From: Mycolicibacterium baixiangningiae
GTDB taxonomy: Bacteria; Actinomycetota; Actinomycetes; Mycobacteriales; Mycobacteriaceae
Assembly: GCF_016313185.1 (NCBI RefSeq)
Contig: NZ_CP066218.1
Span: 3,100,001-3,164,000 of the forward strand
Length of the DNA stretch: 64,000 nt
Reading direction: 5' to 3'
Shown: positions 24,090 to 32,582 of the stretch, piece by piece
Layout: the number at the start of each line of letters is the position of its first letter
Position numbering within the stretch: position 1 is the stretch's first letter
Notes under the pieces: generated by a model
Databases searched by the model: none
The model's input: the letters and a program-made list of their open reading frames with translations, nothing else
What the model was told of the DNA's origin: nothing
Translations under genes and position numbers: made by a program

Positions 24090-24314
24090 ATGGCTGAGGA
24101 AATGTGGACCGTTCAGATCGGCGAACTGCCGGATTCGGACAACCCGGGCGTGCCGCCGGTACCGACCACGGTGTACGAGGGCGACGAGGCGGGCGCGCGG
24201 GAGGCGTACACGGAGTACTCGGGCAAAGCCGACGGCGAGGGTTACCGCTACGTGATGTTGCGCCAGGTCGGGGACGTGGTCGAGCTCTGGGGGACTCCGC
24301 CGGCGGTGGGGTAG
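24090..24314 (+). CDS. Small conserved hypothetical protein
   Basis: A 74-residue acidic soluble protein (M-A-E-E-M-W-T-V-Q-I-G-E-L-P) with alternating strand/helix character and a T-E-Y-S-G-K-A-D-G-E-G-Y-R-Y-V core. No known domain. Codon use is native and it is the only plausible frame here, divergent from the methyltransferase gene. Confidence 0.6.
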   Translation: MAEEMWTVQIGELPDSDNPGVPPVPTTVYEGDEAGAREAYTEYSGKADGEGYRYVMLRQVGDVVELWGTPPAVG

Positions 24315-24333
24315 CCGTTCCCGGCTCTTCAGC

Positions 24334-24834
24334 TCAGGGCCGCTCGGCCAGCTCGGCGAGATGTTTGAGCGAGTTGTCGAGGTGCTGGCGCTCGAAGGGC
24401 GGGAACTCGATGTCGCGGTAGTGCGGGGACACGCGCGACCAGTCGTAGGTCAGTGTGACCCCGGTTCGAGTGTCGTCCACCGGTTCGAGGTCGTATCGCC
24501 AGATCCATCCGCCGTAGTCGACAGCGGTGTCCTCGGGATCGGGGTGGCCCGGGATGTACCGGGGCTCGGCTCCGGGCTGCCACGCAATCGCGCGCGGCCG
24601 CTCGAACACCTCGACCCGGTTCGACATCTCGTAATGCTTGGTGGGGTGGTTGTCGTGGTACATCCCCATCCGGAAGATCTGGCCGGTGCGAGTCAGCGGA
24701 TCGCGGTCGACGGGTTGACGCACCCACCCGGTGCCGTCGATCGCCGTGTGGGTCGCCGGGTCCGCGAGCAGATCGAACACCCTCGCGGCCGGGGCGTTGA
24801 TGACGGTCGTGGCCGCCATGGTCTCTTCAGTCAT
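24334..24834 (-). CDS. SRPBCC family protein
   Basis: A 166-residue START/Bet v1-like protein: T-T-V-I-N-A-P-A-A-R-V-F-D-L-L-A-D-P near the N-terminus, a W-R-Y-D-L-E-P-V-D-D-T-R-T-G-V-T-L-T-Y-D-W-S strand pair, and a C-terminal helix (L-D-N-S-L-K-H-L-A-E-L). It resembles the paralogue at 44200-44664 (shared L-T-Y-D-W-S). Ligand unknown. Confidence 0.82.
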   Translation of the reverse strand: MTEETMAATTVINAPAARVFDLLADPATHTAIDGTGWVRQPVDRDPLTRTGQIFRMGMYHDNHPTKHYEMSNRVEVFERPRAIAWQPGAEPRYIPGHPDPEDTAVDYGGWIWRYDLEPVDDTRTGVTLTYDWSRVSPHYRDIEFPPFERQHLDNSLKHLAELAERP

Positions 24835-24938
24835 ATGGGTATCGACCGCCGGCGGTGGCGAAACTCATCGCAATGCGCGGGCGCACATCGGGCCAATGCA
24901 GCACCGCCAGGTATGGGTCGTGGTGTTAGCGTCAGCAA

Positions 24939-25565
24939 ATGAACCCGTGGCAGCAGCAAAATGGGCCGCACTCGGGCCCGCCGCCAACCGGCGCGCCGCA
25001 GCAGCAGCCCTACCCAGCGGGGCCTTACCCGCAGCAACCGTATCCGCCCCAGTACCACCCACAGGCGGGGTACCGGTATCCGGGCTATCAGCAGCCCTAT
25101 CCGGGTTACCCGTACCCGCCCTACCGGCCCGCGAGTTCGGGAACTGCTATCACGGCGATCGTGCTCAGCATGCTCACCGCGTTGTTCCAAGGGTTCGCCT
25201 GCATCGGCTACGTCGCCGTCGCCGCGGAGCTGACCCAGGCCGGAGATGCGGCGCGCGAATGGGTTCCGGGTTTCCTGATCTTCGAGGGCATCGCCCGGCT
25301 CTTCGCCGCCGCAGCGCTCGTCGCGGGCGCGGTGCTGATGATCCGGCGACACCCCACCGGCCGGTGGGTCACCGCGGGCGGAGCCATCGCCGTGTTGATC
25401 CTGCAGGTGTTCGAGTACGGAGTGCGTTCCAGCATCCTCTCGACATCGGGCGCGAGCCCCCTGAGCTCGCTCAGCAGTGTGATTCTCCCGATCATCCTCG
25501 TCGTCGTGGCGTTGACCGCCAGCACTCGCCGCTGGCTCGGTGAGGGCCGACAAACCCTCAGATAG
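24939..25565 (+). CDS. Membrane protein with Pro/Gln/Tyr-rich cytoplasmic N-terminus
   Basis: A 208-residue protein. Residues 1-64 are a low-complexity P/Q/Y/G tract with repeated Y-P-x and P-Q-Q-P-Y-P, as in many mycobacterial envelope-associated proteins. Four hydrophobic segments follow (about 68-90, 111-135, 146-162, 177-193). No catalytic residues are seen. The tract could be a phase-separating or protein-binding tail; that is inference. Confidence 0.7.
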   Translation: MNPWQQQNGPHSGPPPTGAPQQQPYPAGPYPQQPYPPQYHPQAGYRYPGYQQPYPGYPYPPYRPASSGTAITAIVLSMLTALFQGFACIGYVAVAAELTQAGDAAREWVPGFLIFEGIARLFAAAALVAGAVLMIRRHPTGRWVTAGGAIAVLILQVFEYGVRSSILSTSGASPLSSLSSVILPIILVVVALTASTRRWLGEGRQTLR

Positions 25566-25608
25566 CTTCTTGGACAGGAATTCTGACGAGAACCGGCGAC
25601 CGAAGGGG

Positions 25609-26271
25609 TCACCGCCCCCAGAACGAACCGGTCAGCCCGACGGCGTGGAAATACTCCGCCGCGTCGGCCGGCTCACGGCGCTGATAGCCATGCTCGAGTC
25701 GCCCGGCGTACCAGCCGCGAGCGAGTCGCCACAGCGTGCCCAGATCCATCACATAGCCACGTTCGAATGAGTTCCGAACCAGCCACGCCTCAACGCATCC
25801 CTCGTCGCAGAACAGGCGCTGATGACCGCAGGTGTGCACGACGTCGTCCCACATCTGCGCCGCCGGCACGAGGAAGTGCGCAACCTCGGGCCCTTCGGGC
25901 GGCGACTGCCGGCCGACGGCCCAGGCGAGCGCAGCATCGCACGCCGGACAGCGCGTAGCGACAAGCACATCCGGCTCTCGATCGACGAGATGGGGGATCG
26001 CGAAGGAGTCCCACGCGCAGCCGCCCCACCACAATGTGTGCACGCCCATGACCGAGAAGCCCAGGGGAACAGATGAGAACGGGTGGGCCATCACCACCTG
26101 GTCACCGTCGAGAACCAGATGGCGTGCATCGGCCAACCGCCGCAACCGTATTCGCACATCGTCTGGTTCGGTGTCCAACCGTGCAGACATCACGTCGACC
26201 GCCGGACACGCGCCCGTCTCGGCGAAGCTCCGGTAGACCGCCAGTCGCACGTCCTCGTCGTCGGTCGTCAT
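25609..26271 (-). CDS. merB: Alkylmercury (organomercurial) lyase family protein
   Basis: A 220-residue MerB-type protein: an N-terminal winged-helix-like part, then the catalytic core. G-G-C-A-W-D-S-F-A-I-P-H gives Cys85 and Asp88. V-V-H-T-C-G-H-Q-R-L-F-C-D-E-G-C-V gives Cys148. These match MerB Cys96/Asp99/Cys159 in order and exact spacing (+3, +63). MerB protonolyses carbon-mercury bonds. No merA, merR or merT is nearby, and chromosomal homologues are not all active, so the symbol indicates family. Its ATG overlaps the stop of the broken SRPBCC gene by 4 bp. Confidence 0.75.
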   Translation of the reverse strand: MTTDDEDVRLAVYRSFAETGACPAVDVMSARLDTEPDDVRIRLRRLADARHLVLDGDQVVMAHPFSSVPLGFSVMGVHTLWWGGCAWDSFAIPHLVDREPDVLVATRCPACDAALAWAVGRQSPPEGPEVAHFLVPAAQMWDDVVHTCGHQRLFCDEGCVEAWLVRNSFERGYVMDLGTLWRLARGWYAGRLEHGYQRREPADAAEYFHAVGLTGSFWGR

Positions 26272-26626
26272 GGTTCCCGACTCCGAGCCGCGCCAGCCAG
26301 ATACTTCGCGAGGTTTGACAACGACGAGGCCATCCCTTCGGCGTGGTCTTCGGCCGAGATCCCCGGCGGCACGTCGACGGCCGTCATGTCGACCCGCGTG
26401 TGGTCGTCAGCGGTGGTGACCACCACGTCATGGTCATCGTTCCGGCGAAGGCGGGTTCCGTGGAGGTGAAGTCCACTTCCTGGACGACGCGGTCGTCGTG
26501 CTCGAAGCTCCCCGTCATACCCACTGGCGGCAGCCAGAGGGCGAGGGTCACCGGATCGATCAGTGCCGCAAAGACGCGGTGGATCGGCGCATCGATCAAC
26601 CCAGATGCCGTGTCCGTCCGACCCAT
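26268..26626 (-). pseudogene. Broken SRPBCC/AHSA1-type gene (frameshift and internal deletion)
   Basis: The N-terminal part reads M-G-R-T-D-T-A-S-G-L-I-D-A-P, then R-V-F-A-A-L-I-D-P, V-Q-E-V-D-F and F-A-G-T-M-T-M-T-W-W in one frame. After about 26411-26432 the family sequence continues in the next frame (T-R-V-D-M-T-A-V-D-V-P-P-G-I-S-A-E-D-H to S-L-S-N-L-A-K-Y-L). About 35-40 residues usual between the G-F-E-H and V-Q-E-V blocks are also absent. The stop overlaps the MerB-like ATG, so the two were once a translationally coupled pair. Confidence 0.7.
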
Positions 26627-26768
26627 ACGTCACTCCACGCGTTGACCTGACCCGCGGATCTCCTGCCCGGGTGGGGAAGTGTCTCAACTGGCTCCATCAT
26701 GCACGGACGCTGATGCGGACGGGGTCGGCTGCGCCGATTTGTCGGTGGGGCGGGGTAGCGTCGCAGAC

Positions 26769-28049
26769 ATGTTCGAAAGCGTGTTCGACGTCGATCCCGG
26801 TGCGGGTGAGGCAGAACTGCGCGCGCAGGTCGAGCAGCTCGAACGGATGAAGGCCGTCGCCGCGGCCGCGCAGGCCCGGGCGACCGCGTTGTGGAAGGCC
26901 AAACGGCAAGCCGCCGAAGTTGCGGCCGCTGTCCCGAAGTACCGGCGGGGTCGGGGGCTGGCCGCGGAGGTCGCGCTGGCCCGAATGGACGCCCCCGGCC
27001 GCGGCGGCCGCCACCTCGGCATGGCCACCGCTCTGGTCGAGGAAATGCCGCATACGCTGGCGGCGCTCGAAAAGGGACTGCTGACCGAGTGGCGGGCCAC
27101 CCTGATCGTGCGCGAATCGGCGTGCCTGAGCCTCGACCACCGCCGCGAACTCGATGCCGAGATGTGCGCCGACGCCGCCACACTCGAGGGGTGGGGTGAT
27201 GCCCGAGTCGAGGCCGAGGCCAAAGCGATCGCGTGCCGGCTGGATGTCGAAGCGGTGGTCGACCGGACGGCGAAGGCAACCGCCGACCGCTGTGTCACCA
27301 TCCGTCCGGCACCGAACACCATGACGTACGTGACCGCGCTCCTACCGGTGTCGCAGGGGGTAAGTGTGTACGCCGCCTTGAAGCGCTCGGCTGATACCAC
27401 GTTCGACGACCGATCCCGCGGACAGCTCATGGCCGACACGTTGGTGGAGCGGGTGACAGGGCAGCCGGCCGAGCAGCCCGTGTCGGTGTCGCTCAACCTC
27501 GTACTGGCCGACACCACCCTCGTCGGCGACGACGAGGCACCGGGGTGGTGCGAGGGTTACGGTCCGGTGCCGGCCGCCGTGGTCCGCGCGCTGGTCAGTG
27601 ACGCCGTCACCGACGAACAGGCCAAGGCCACGCTGCGCCGTCTGTACCGCCACCCCCACAGCGGGCAATTGGTGGCGATGGAGTCTAAGGCGCGCATCTT
27701 CCCGAAAGGTCTGGCGGCCTTCATCGATATCCGCGACCAGATCTGCAGAACTCCCTACTGCAACGCCCCGATTCGCCACCACGACCACGCCAGGCCCCAC
27801 CACCAGGGTGGGCCGACTAGCGCACGCAACGGGTTAGGCGAATGCGAAGCCTGCAACTACGCCAAGGAAGCGCCGGGCTGGACGGTCACCACTAGCGACG
27901 ACGACGGGAACCACCGCGCCGAGTTCCAGACCCCGACCGGTGCGACCTATCAGTCAACCGCACCACCCCTGCCGGGGCCACCGGTCAGAGCCGTCTCCGT
28001 CATGGAGAACGGGCTCAGCATCGACATCGTCACGTTCGCCGCTGCGTGA
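26769..28049 (+). CDS. DUF222 / HNH endonuclease signature protein (13E12 repeat family)
   Basis: A 426-residue protein. The helical DUF222 domain fills the first ~300 residues. The C-terminal HNH motif has paired cysteines and histidines (I-C-R-T-P-Y-C-N-A-P-I-R-H-H-D-H, G-G-P-T-S-A-R-N-G, C-E-A-C-N-Y-A-K-E). The start at 26769 (M-F-E-S-V-F-D-V-D-P) matches family N-termini; a start at 26679 adds an unrelated leader. These proteins are multicopy in mycobacterial genomes, related to REP13E12 elements, and have presumed DNA-nicking ability but no proven role. They often mark recombination-prone sites, consistent with the broken genes on either side. Confidence 0.88.
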   Translation: MFESVFDVDPGAGEAELRAQVEQLERMKAVAAAAQARATALWKAKRQAAEVAAAVPKYRRGRGLAAEVALARMDAPGRGGRHLGMATALVEEMPHTLAALEKGLLTEWRATLIVRESACLSLDHRRELDAEMCADAATLEGWGDARVEAEAKAIACRLDVEAVVDRTAKATADRCVTIRPAPNTMTYVTALLPVSQGVSVYAALKRSADTTFDDRSRGQLMADTLVERVTGQPAEQPVSVSLNLVLADTTLVGDDEAPGWCEGYGPVPAAVVRALVSDAVTDEQAKATLRRLYRHPHSGQLVAMESKARIFPKGLAAFIDIRDQICRTPYCNAPIRHHDHARPHHQGGPTSARNGLGECEACNYAKEAPGWTVTTSDDDGNHRAEFQTPTGATYQSTAPPLPGPPVRAVSVMENGLSIDIVTFAAA

Positions 28050-28148
28050 CGTACCCGTCCTGCGGTGGGCCGACGGGTGGACTGACGCATCTGGACAACC
28101 TGACTGCGCAATGAGATGGTCATCGGACAGGCGCACGGGAGGGACGCG

Positions 28149-29501
28149 ATGTCGGCGCGAGTAGCGGTGGTATGTGGGGCGAGTATGGCTGGCCTGCTTG
28201 CCGCCCGGGTGCTCGCCGACGCATACGACTCGGTGATCGTGGTCGAGCGTGACCTGTTGCCCGACGGCGTGTCTCAGCGGCCCGGAGTGCCGCAGGGCCA
28301 CCACCTGCACATGTTGCTCAGCTCAGGACTGCGGATCCTCGAGCGCCTGTTCCCGGGCCTGATCGCTGACCTGCGGGCGGGCGGCGCGCCGACTCTGGAC
28401 ACCCGTGACCTGTCGTTGACATACGTCGAGGTGAGCGGACACGTGTTGTGCCGGACCGGAGCGTTGGCCGACCCAGACGCGATGCTCACCGCGCTGGCAA
28501 GCAGACCGCTATTGGAATCCGTTGTCCGCGAACGAGTCAGGGCTCTATGCAACGTGAGCTTCCGCGAGGGTCATGATGTGATCGGACCCGTGTTGAGCGG
28601 CCGGGCGGTCAGCGGGGTGCAGGTCAGTGAACGCGGCACCGGGCGACAATGCGTTCTGTCCGCTGATTTGGTGATCGACGCGACGGGCCGCTCCGCCCGC
28701 ACCCCGGCTTTCCTGGCCGCTCAGGGCTTTGACCGCCCGGTCGAGCAGACCTACCGTGTGCAGCTCAGTTACGCCAGCCAACTGTTCCGCGTCCCTGCTG
28801 GGGCCATGCGCGAAAAAGTGGCCATCATCAGCCCCACGTTGCAGCGTCCCACCGGCGCCGGAATGCTCGCTTATGAAGACAACACCGTCATCTTCACACT
28901 GATCGGCGTCGCAGGACACCGGCTGCCCACCGATCTGACCGAGATTCGCTCTGCGGCCGCCGAACTCTTACCCCGACATATCCATACCGTGCTCGAGGCC
29001 GCTGAGCCGCTCGGGACCCTGCACAACCGGCAGTACCCGGCCAGTGTGTGGCGGCGCTACGACAAGCTCGCCTCCTTCCCTACAGGACTATTGGTCATCG
29101 GTGATGCGGTGTGCAGCTTCAATCCGGTGTACGGGCAAGGCATGACCTCCGCGGCATTGCAAGCCCGCGCGCTACAGAAAGTCCTCGCCAACACTGGCAT
29201 CACCGAGCTACGTCGGCCTTACTTCCGTGCCGCCGCGCATGAGATCGCGCCGATCTGGAGAGCCAACCGGCTCAACGACTTCGCCGCCACACCGACTACC
29301 GGATGGGCGACCTGGCCGCAGCGCGCGCTCGACAGCTACACGAGGGCGTACATGGCTGCCGCATCCACCGACAGAGCACTCACCGAGACGTTCCTGCGCG
29401 TTCTGCAGGGCCTCGACTCGGGGGCAGCTCTCGTGGGCCCCGGCCGGGTCGCGCGCGTCATCGCCAACGCCCGCCGACGTACGCAGGCACAAGTCGCTTG
29501 A
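28149..29501 (+). CDS. FAD-dependent monooxygenase/oxidoreductase (UbiH/geranylgeranyl-reductase-like)
   Basis: A 450-residue flavoprotein. The FAD-binding loop is V-V-C-G-A-S-M-A-G-L-L-A-A (6-18), then E-R-D at ~38-40, and the second FAD motif is L-L-V-I-G-D-A-V-C-S-F-N-P-V-Y-G-Q-G-M (about 314-332). A D-A-T-G-R-S motif lies near residue 180. The layout fits class A flavin hydroxylases acting on hydrophobic aromatics or isoprenoids. Start at ATG 28149; the ATG at 28116 adds nothing conserved. It may follow the HNH gene by chance. Confidence 0.85.
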   Translation: MSARVAVVCGASMAGLLAARVLADAYDSVIVVERDLLPDGVSQRPGVPQGHHLHMLLSSGLRILERLFPGLIADLRAGGAPTLDTRDLSLTYVEVSGHVLCRTGALADPDAMLTALASRPLLESVVRERVRALCNVSFREGHDVIGPVLSGRAVSGVQVSERGTGRQCVLSADLVIDATGRSARTPAFLAAQGFDRPVEQTYRVQLSYASQLFRVPAGAMREKVAIISPTLQRPTGAGMLAYEDNTVIFTLIGVAGHRLPTDLTEIRSAAAELLPRHIHTVLEAAEPLGTLHNRQYPASVWRRYDKLASFPTGLLVIGDAVCSFNPVYGQGMTSAALQARALQKVLANTGITELRRPYFRAAAHEIAPIWRANRLNDFAATPTTGWATWPQRALDSYTRAYMAAASTDRALTETFLRVLQGLDSGAALVGPGRVARVIANARRRTQAQVA

Positions 29502-29569
29502 GCCTTGGGATCGATCCCGGGCGGCGGCCAGCCGCATGGGCCAACTGCCCGGCTCGCAGGAGGTCCAGG

Positions 29570-29727
29570 CGGGAACATGTCGGTGAGCCAGGTCGCCGGG
29601 GCGGCATTGGTGGCCATCGTGACGGCGGGAATCATTAGCACCCCATCGCTGATCACCAGCACGTCGATGTCGCCGACCCCAACTCGTCGAGTCCCGGCTC
29701 GGGGGGTGCGATGTTGACCACGCTCAT
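29570..29727 (-). pseudogene. N-terminal remnant of an MBL-fold metallo-hydrolase
   Basis: On the minus strand from the ATG at 29727, the text M-S-V-V-N-I-A-P-P-E-P-G-L-D-E-L-G is followed, after a one-base frame change, by G-V-G-D-I-D-V-L-V-I-S-D-G-V-L, then M-A-T-N-A-A-P-A-T-W-L-T-D-M-F. This is the usual opening of MBL-fold hydrolases of the G-D-I-x-V-x-x-I-S-D-G type. Nothing recognisable follows; the zinc-binding H-x-H-x-D-H region is missing. A dead fragment between the flavoprotein and epimerase genes. Confidence 0.5.
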
Positions 29728-29810
29728 GTTCTTCTCCGCCTGAGCAATCGTGCCGGCGGCCGATTCATCCAGCGATTCGACGTGCTGTTGCATCGGAATA
29801 GCCTTAGCCC

Positions 29811-30845
29811 ATGCGGGTACTTCTCACGGGCTCTTCTGGGTGGCTCGGCCGGTTCCTCGCCCCAGCCCTGCGCGACGCCGGGCATGAGGTCGTCGGCTTC
29901 GACATCGTGCCCGGTGCGGAAACACAGGTCCTCGGCTCCGTCGCAGACGCCCGGGCTGTTGATCGCGCCTTCTCCACCCACGAAGTCGACGGCGTGGTCC
30001 ACGCAGGCGCCTTGCACAAGCCCGACATAGTGCGGTACCCCCGACAAGCATTCGTCGACGTCAACGTGACAGGGACGCTCAACTTACTCGAGGCGGCCGT
30101 CGCTGCAGGCGTCGACCGCTTCGTGTTCACCTCCACGACCTCGCTGATGATCACGCGTGCGATCAGCGACGGGAGGGGCGTGGCTGCAGCGTGGCTAGAC
30201 GAGGCGACCGCGCCGCTTGAGCCGCGCAACATCTACGGAGTCACCAAGCTCGCGGCCGAGGGTCTGTGCCGGATGATCAGTCTTGAGCGAGGCCTTTCCT
30301 GCATCGTCCTGCGCACCTCGCGCTTCTTTCCCGAAGACGATGACACCCACCGCGGGATCGGTGGACAGAATTTGAAGGCCAACGAAATGCTCTACCGCAG
30401 AGTCACTGTCGAGGATGTGGCGCGTGCGCACGTGCTGGCGCTTGAGCGGGCCCCAGAGGTGGGTTTTGACATCCTGATCATCTCGGCACCGACGCCGTTC
30501 ACACGTGAGGATGCCGTGGCGCTCAAGCAGGATCCGCAAACGGTCATAGCTCGTTGCTTCCCCGATGCGGCCGCCCTCTTCGCGGCCCGCGGCTGGACGC
30601 TACCGTCAACCATAGATCGCGTCTATGACGCCTCGCGCGCTGAGCGGAGCATCGGTTTCCGCGCCGTGACTGACTACGGGTCGGTACTGGACGCCCTACG
30701 CGAAGGCCGGGATGTTCCGCTTCCGCACGATCCGGAATACATGTCGCCGTTGGCCAAGCTGCCTGATTCAGTCAGGAATGGGCACGCTAGGCCGGCAACA
30801 ACTCCTTGGAGTACAACGACTTTCCCGCCGCGTCGCAGAGGTTGA
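29811..30845 (+). CDS. NAD-dependent epimerase/dehydratase family protein (extended SDR)
   Basis: A 344-residue extended SDR. The NAD loop is L-L-T-G-S-S-G-W-L-G-R-F-L (4-16). The catalytic region has T-S-T-T-S-L and Y-G-V-T-K (Tyr and Lys near 145-149). R-T-S-R-F-F-P and V-T-V-E-D-V-A-R-A-H are typical nucleotide-sugar-epimerase-like motifs. The last ~20 residues (A-R-P-A-T-T-P-W-S-T-T-T) run antisense over the end of the PhoD fragment and look non-native, so the original stop may have been lost by rearrangement near 30785. Confidence 0.82.
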   Translation: MRVLLTGSSGWLGRFLAPALRDAGHEVVGFDIVPGAETQVLGSVADARAVDRAFSTHEVDGVVHAGALHKPDIVRYPRQAFVDVNVTGTLNLLEAAVAAGVDRFVFTSTTSLMITRAISDGRGVAAAWLDEATAPLEPRNIYGVTKLAAEGLCRMISLERGLSCIVLRTSRFFPEDDDTHRGIGGQNLKANEMLYRRVTVEDVARAHVLALERAPEVGFDILIISAPTPFTREDAVALKQDPQTVIARCFPDAAALFAARGWTLPSTIDRVYDASRAERSIGFRAVTDYGSVLDALREGRDVPLPHDPEYMSPLAKLPDSVRNGHARPATTPWSTTTFPPRRRG

Positions 30846-31620
30846 CCGTCAACGCCCGGGAGTTCGAGTTGATGGTCACCTCGCCGAAATGCTGGAAGCC
30901 CTGGGCCGGCGAGGTGTCCTTGTCTTTCGGCGCGTGGACGAACTCGTATCGCGCGCCGAAGGTGCCGTCGAGCGGGCTCTCCGGGAACGCACCGGCGTTC
31001 AGCGGTCCGGACACGAACTCCCAGAACGGCGTGAAGTCGGTGAAACCGGATTGCTCCGGGTGGTAGGAAATCGCGGCGGTGTAGTGGACGTCTGCGGTGA
31101 GGTAGACGATGTTCGGGACCTCTTTGGTCTGGGACAGGATGCGGGAGAACGCGATCTCCCGGCCCAGCGGCCGCCCGTTCTCACCCTGCGCGATCGCCTC
31201 CATCGACTTGGGGCCACCGGTCGGATCGGTAGCCACGTCCGGTACGACGATGCTGATCGGTAGGTCGTTGGCGACCACCTTCCATACCGCCGTCGACTTC
31301 TTCAAACCGTCGATGAGCCATTGCGTCTGTTCACGCCCCAGCACGCCGCTGTCATCGGACTGCGCCCACGCCTGCGGATTCGGATTCTTGTAGGAGCGCA
31401 TGTCCAGAACGAAGACGTCGAGCAGCGGGCCGTAGGGGATCTTGCGGTACAGCCGGCCGTCGACGGCCTCCGACGGCTGGACAGGCTGCCATTCGCGCCA
31501 CGCCTGATACGCGTAACCGGCGAGCTTGTCGGCGTCGGTTTCGTTGTAGCCCTTGCGGTTCTGACCAGCGAGCGACTCGCCAGGAAACCAGTTGTTCACG
31601 ACCTCGTGGTCGTCCCACTG
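30787..31620 (-). pseudogene. 5'-truncated PhoD-like alkaline phosphatase
   Basis: The frame begins inside the metallophosphatase core at Q-W-D-D-H-E-V-V-N-N-W, a signature normally in the middle of PhoD, and runs through L-D-M-R-S-Y, L-G-R-E-Q-T-Q-W-L and Y-L-T-A-D-V-H-Y-T-A to a normal C-terminus. The signal peptide, N-terminal domain and first metal ligands are absent. Upstream sequence switches abruptly, at ~31620, to an AraC fragment on the other strand. Enzymes of this family release phosphate from diesters outside the cell; this copy should be dead. Confidence 0.78.
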
Positions 31621-31621
31621 A

Positions 31622-31945
31622 TCAGCTGCCGCGATGGCAGCTCGTGCCGCCGTCAGTGAGCGACACCTGGTGCGGATGTTCGGTGACCAGGTCGGGATGA
31701 CGCCGGCCAGGTTCGTAGAGCAGGCGCGGCTCGAGGCCGCGAAAGTGCTCCTTGCGGCAGGCGACAGCAGTCAGGAAGCCGTCGCTCGACGCGTTGGCTT
31801 CGGGGGCCCGGACACGATGCGGCGTACCTTCCGCCGAAATCTGGGCATCTCTCCAGGTATGTACCGAAGCCGATTCCGCACGACCGGCATCGATCAAGAC
31901 GCCGGGCAACCGTCGCCGACTCGGGGGTTATCGCCGAGTGCTTGA
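31622..31945 (+). pseudogene. 5'-truncated AraC/GlxA-type regulator (HTH domain only)
   Basis: Only the C-terminal DNA-binding domain remains: A-A-R-A-A-V-S-E-R-H-L-V-R-M-F, G-M-T-P-A-R-F-V-E-Q-A-R-L-E-A-A, and V-A-R-R-V-G-F-G-G-P-D-T-M-R-R-T-F-R-R. A stop codon in frame at 31619-31621 and the PhoD fragment lie directly upstream, so the N-terminal GATase1-like sensor domain has been cut away. An ATG at 31634 could still give a 103-residue protein, but a functional regulator is unlikely. Confidence 0.72.
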
Positions 31946-32064
31946 GCCGCCCTCCATGCCATGACTGCACCCGGGCAACGCTATCTCGCCAACCGAGCAC
32001 TTTCGCTCAGGCGGCCGCAGTGGTCCCGATACGATCCGAACAGCGAGCAGAGCTGGGGGGACTG

Positions 32065-32565
32065 ATGATTGCGGACCGGTGGGGCGTGACGAACGCCGAG
32101 GTATCGCGGCGGTATCCCTGCGACGACGTGGTTCCGGACCCGGCCGGGCAGATCTGGCGGGGCGTCACCGTGAATGCGGAACCCGCACGGGTATGGCCCT
32201 GGTTGACGCAGATCCGAGTCGCACCGTATTCCTACGACTGGCTCGACAACCTCGGCCGCCAATCACCCCGGGAACTCCTCGGGTTACCGGAGCCGGCCGT
32301 CGGCGACCATTTCACCTGCGCCGGGGGCCGACGACTCGGCGTCATTCTGTCGACGGAACCAGGACACCAGCTGACCGGCCGGATCGTCGGCGCCGTGATG
32401 TCCTATGTGCTGGAACCCGATTCGAGCGGCACCCGCCTGCTGTTGAAGATCAACGTCCCGGCGGCCCGGTTCAGCGGCGCGCTACTTCCGCTGTTGTCCA
32501 TCGGAGACCTGGTGATGGCCCGCCGCCAGCTGCTCAATCTCAAGTGTCTGGCCGAACAACGGTGA
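32065..32565 (+). CDS. SRPBCC family protein
   Basis: A 166-residue protein that starts at ATG 32065 after a gggggg ribosome site (M-I-A-D-R-W-G-V-T-N). The lipid-binding fold is marked by G-V-T-V-N-A-E-P-A-R-V-W-P-W-L-T-Q-I-R, Y-S-Y-D-W-L-D-N-L-G-R, and Y-V-L-E-P-D-S-S-G-T-R-L-L-L-K-I. This subtype is common in actinobacteria next to regulators. Function unknown. Confidence 0.78.
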   Translation: MIADRWGVTNAEVSRRYPCDDVVPDPAGQIWRGVTVNAEPARVWPWLTQIRVAPYSYDWLDNLGRQSPRELLGLPEPAVGDHFTCAGGRRLGVILSTEPGHQLTGRIVGAVMSYVLEPDSSGTRLLLKINVPAARFSGALLPLLSIGDLVMARRQLLNLKCLAEQR

Positions 32566-32582
32566 GGCAGGACTGTCACTGA

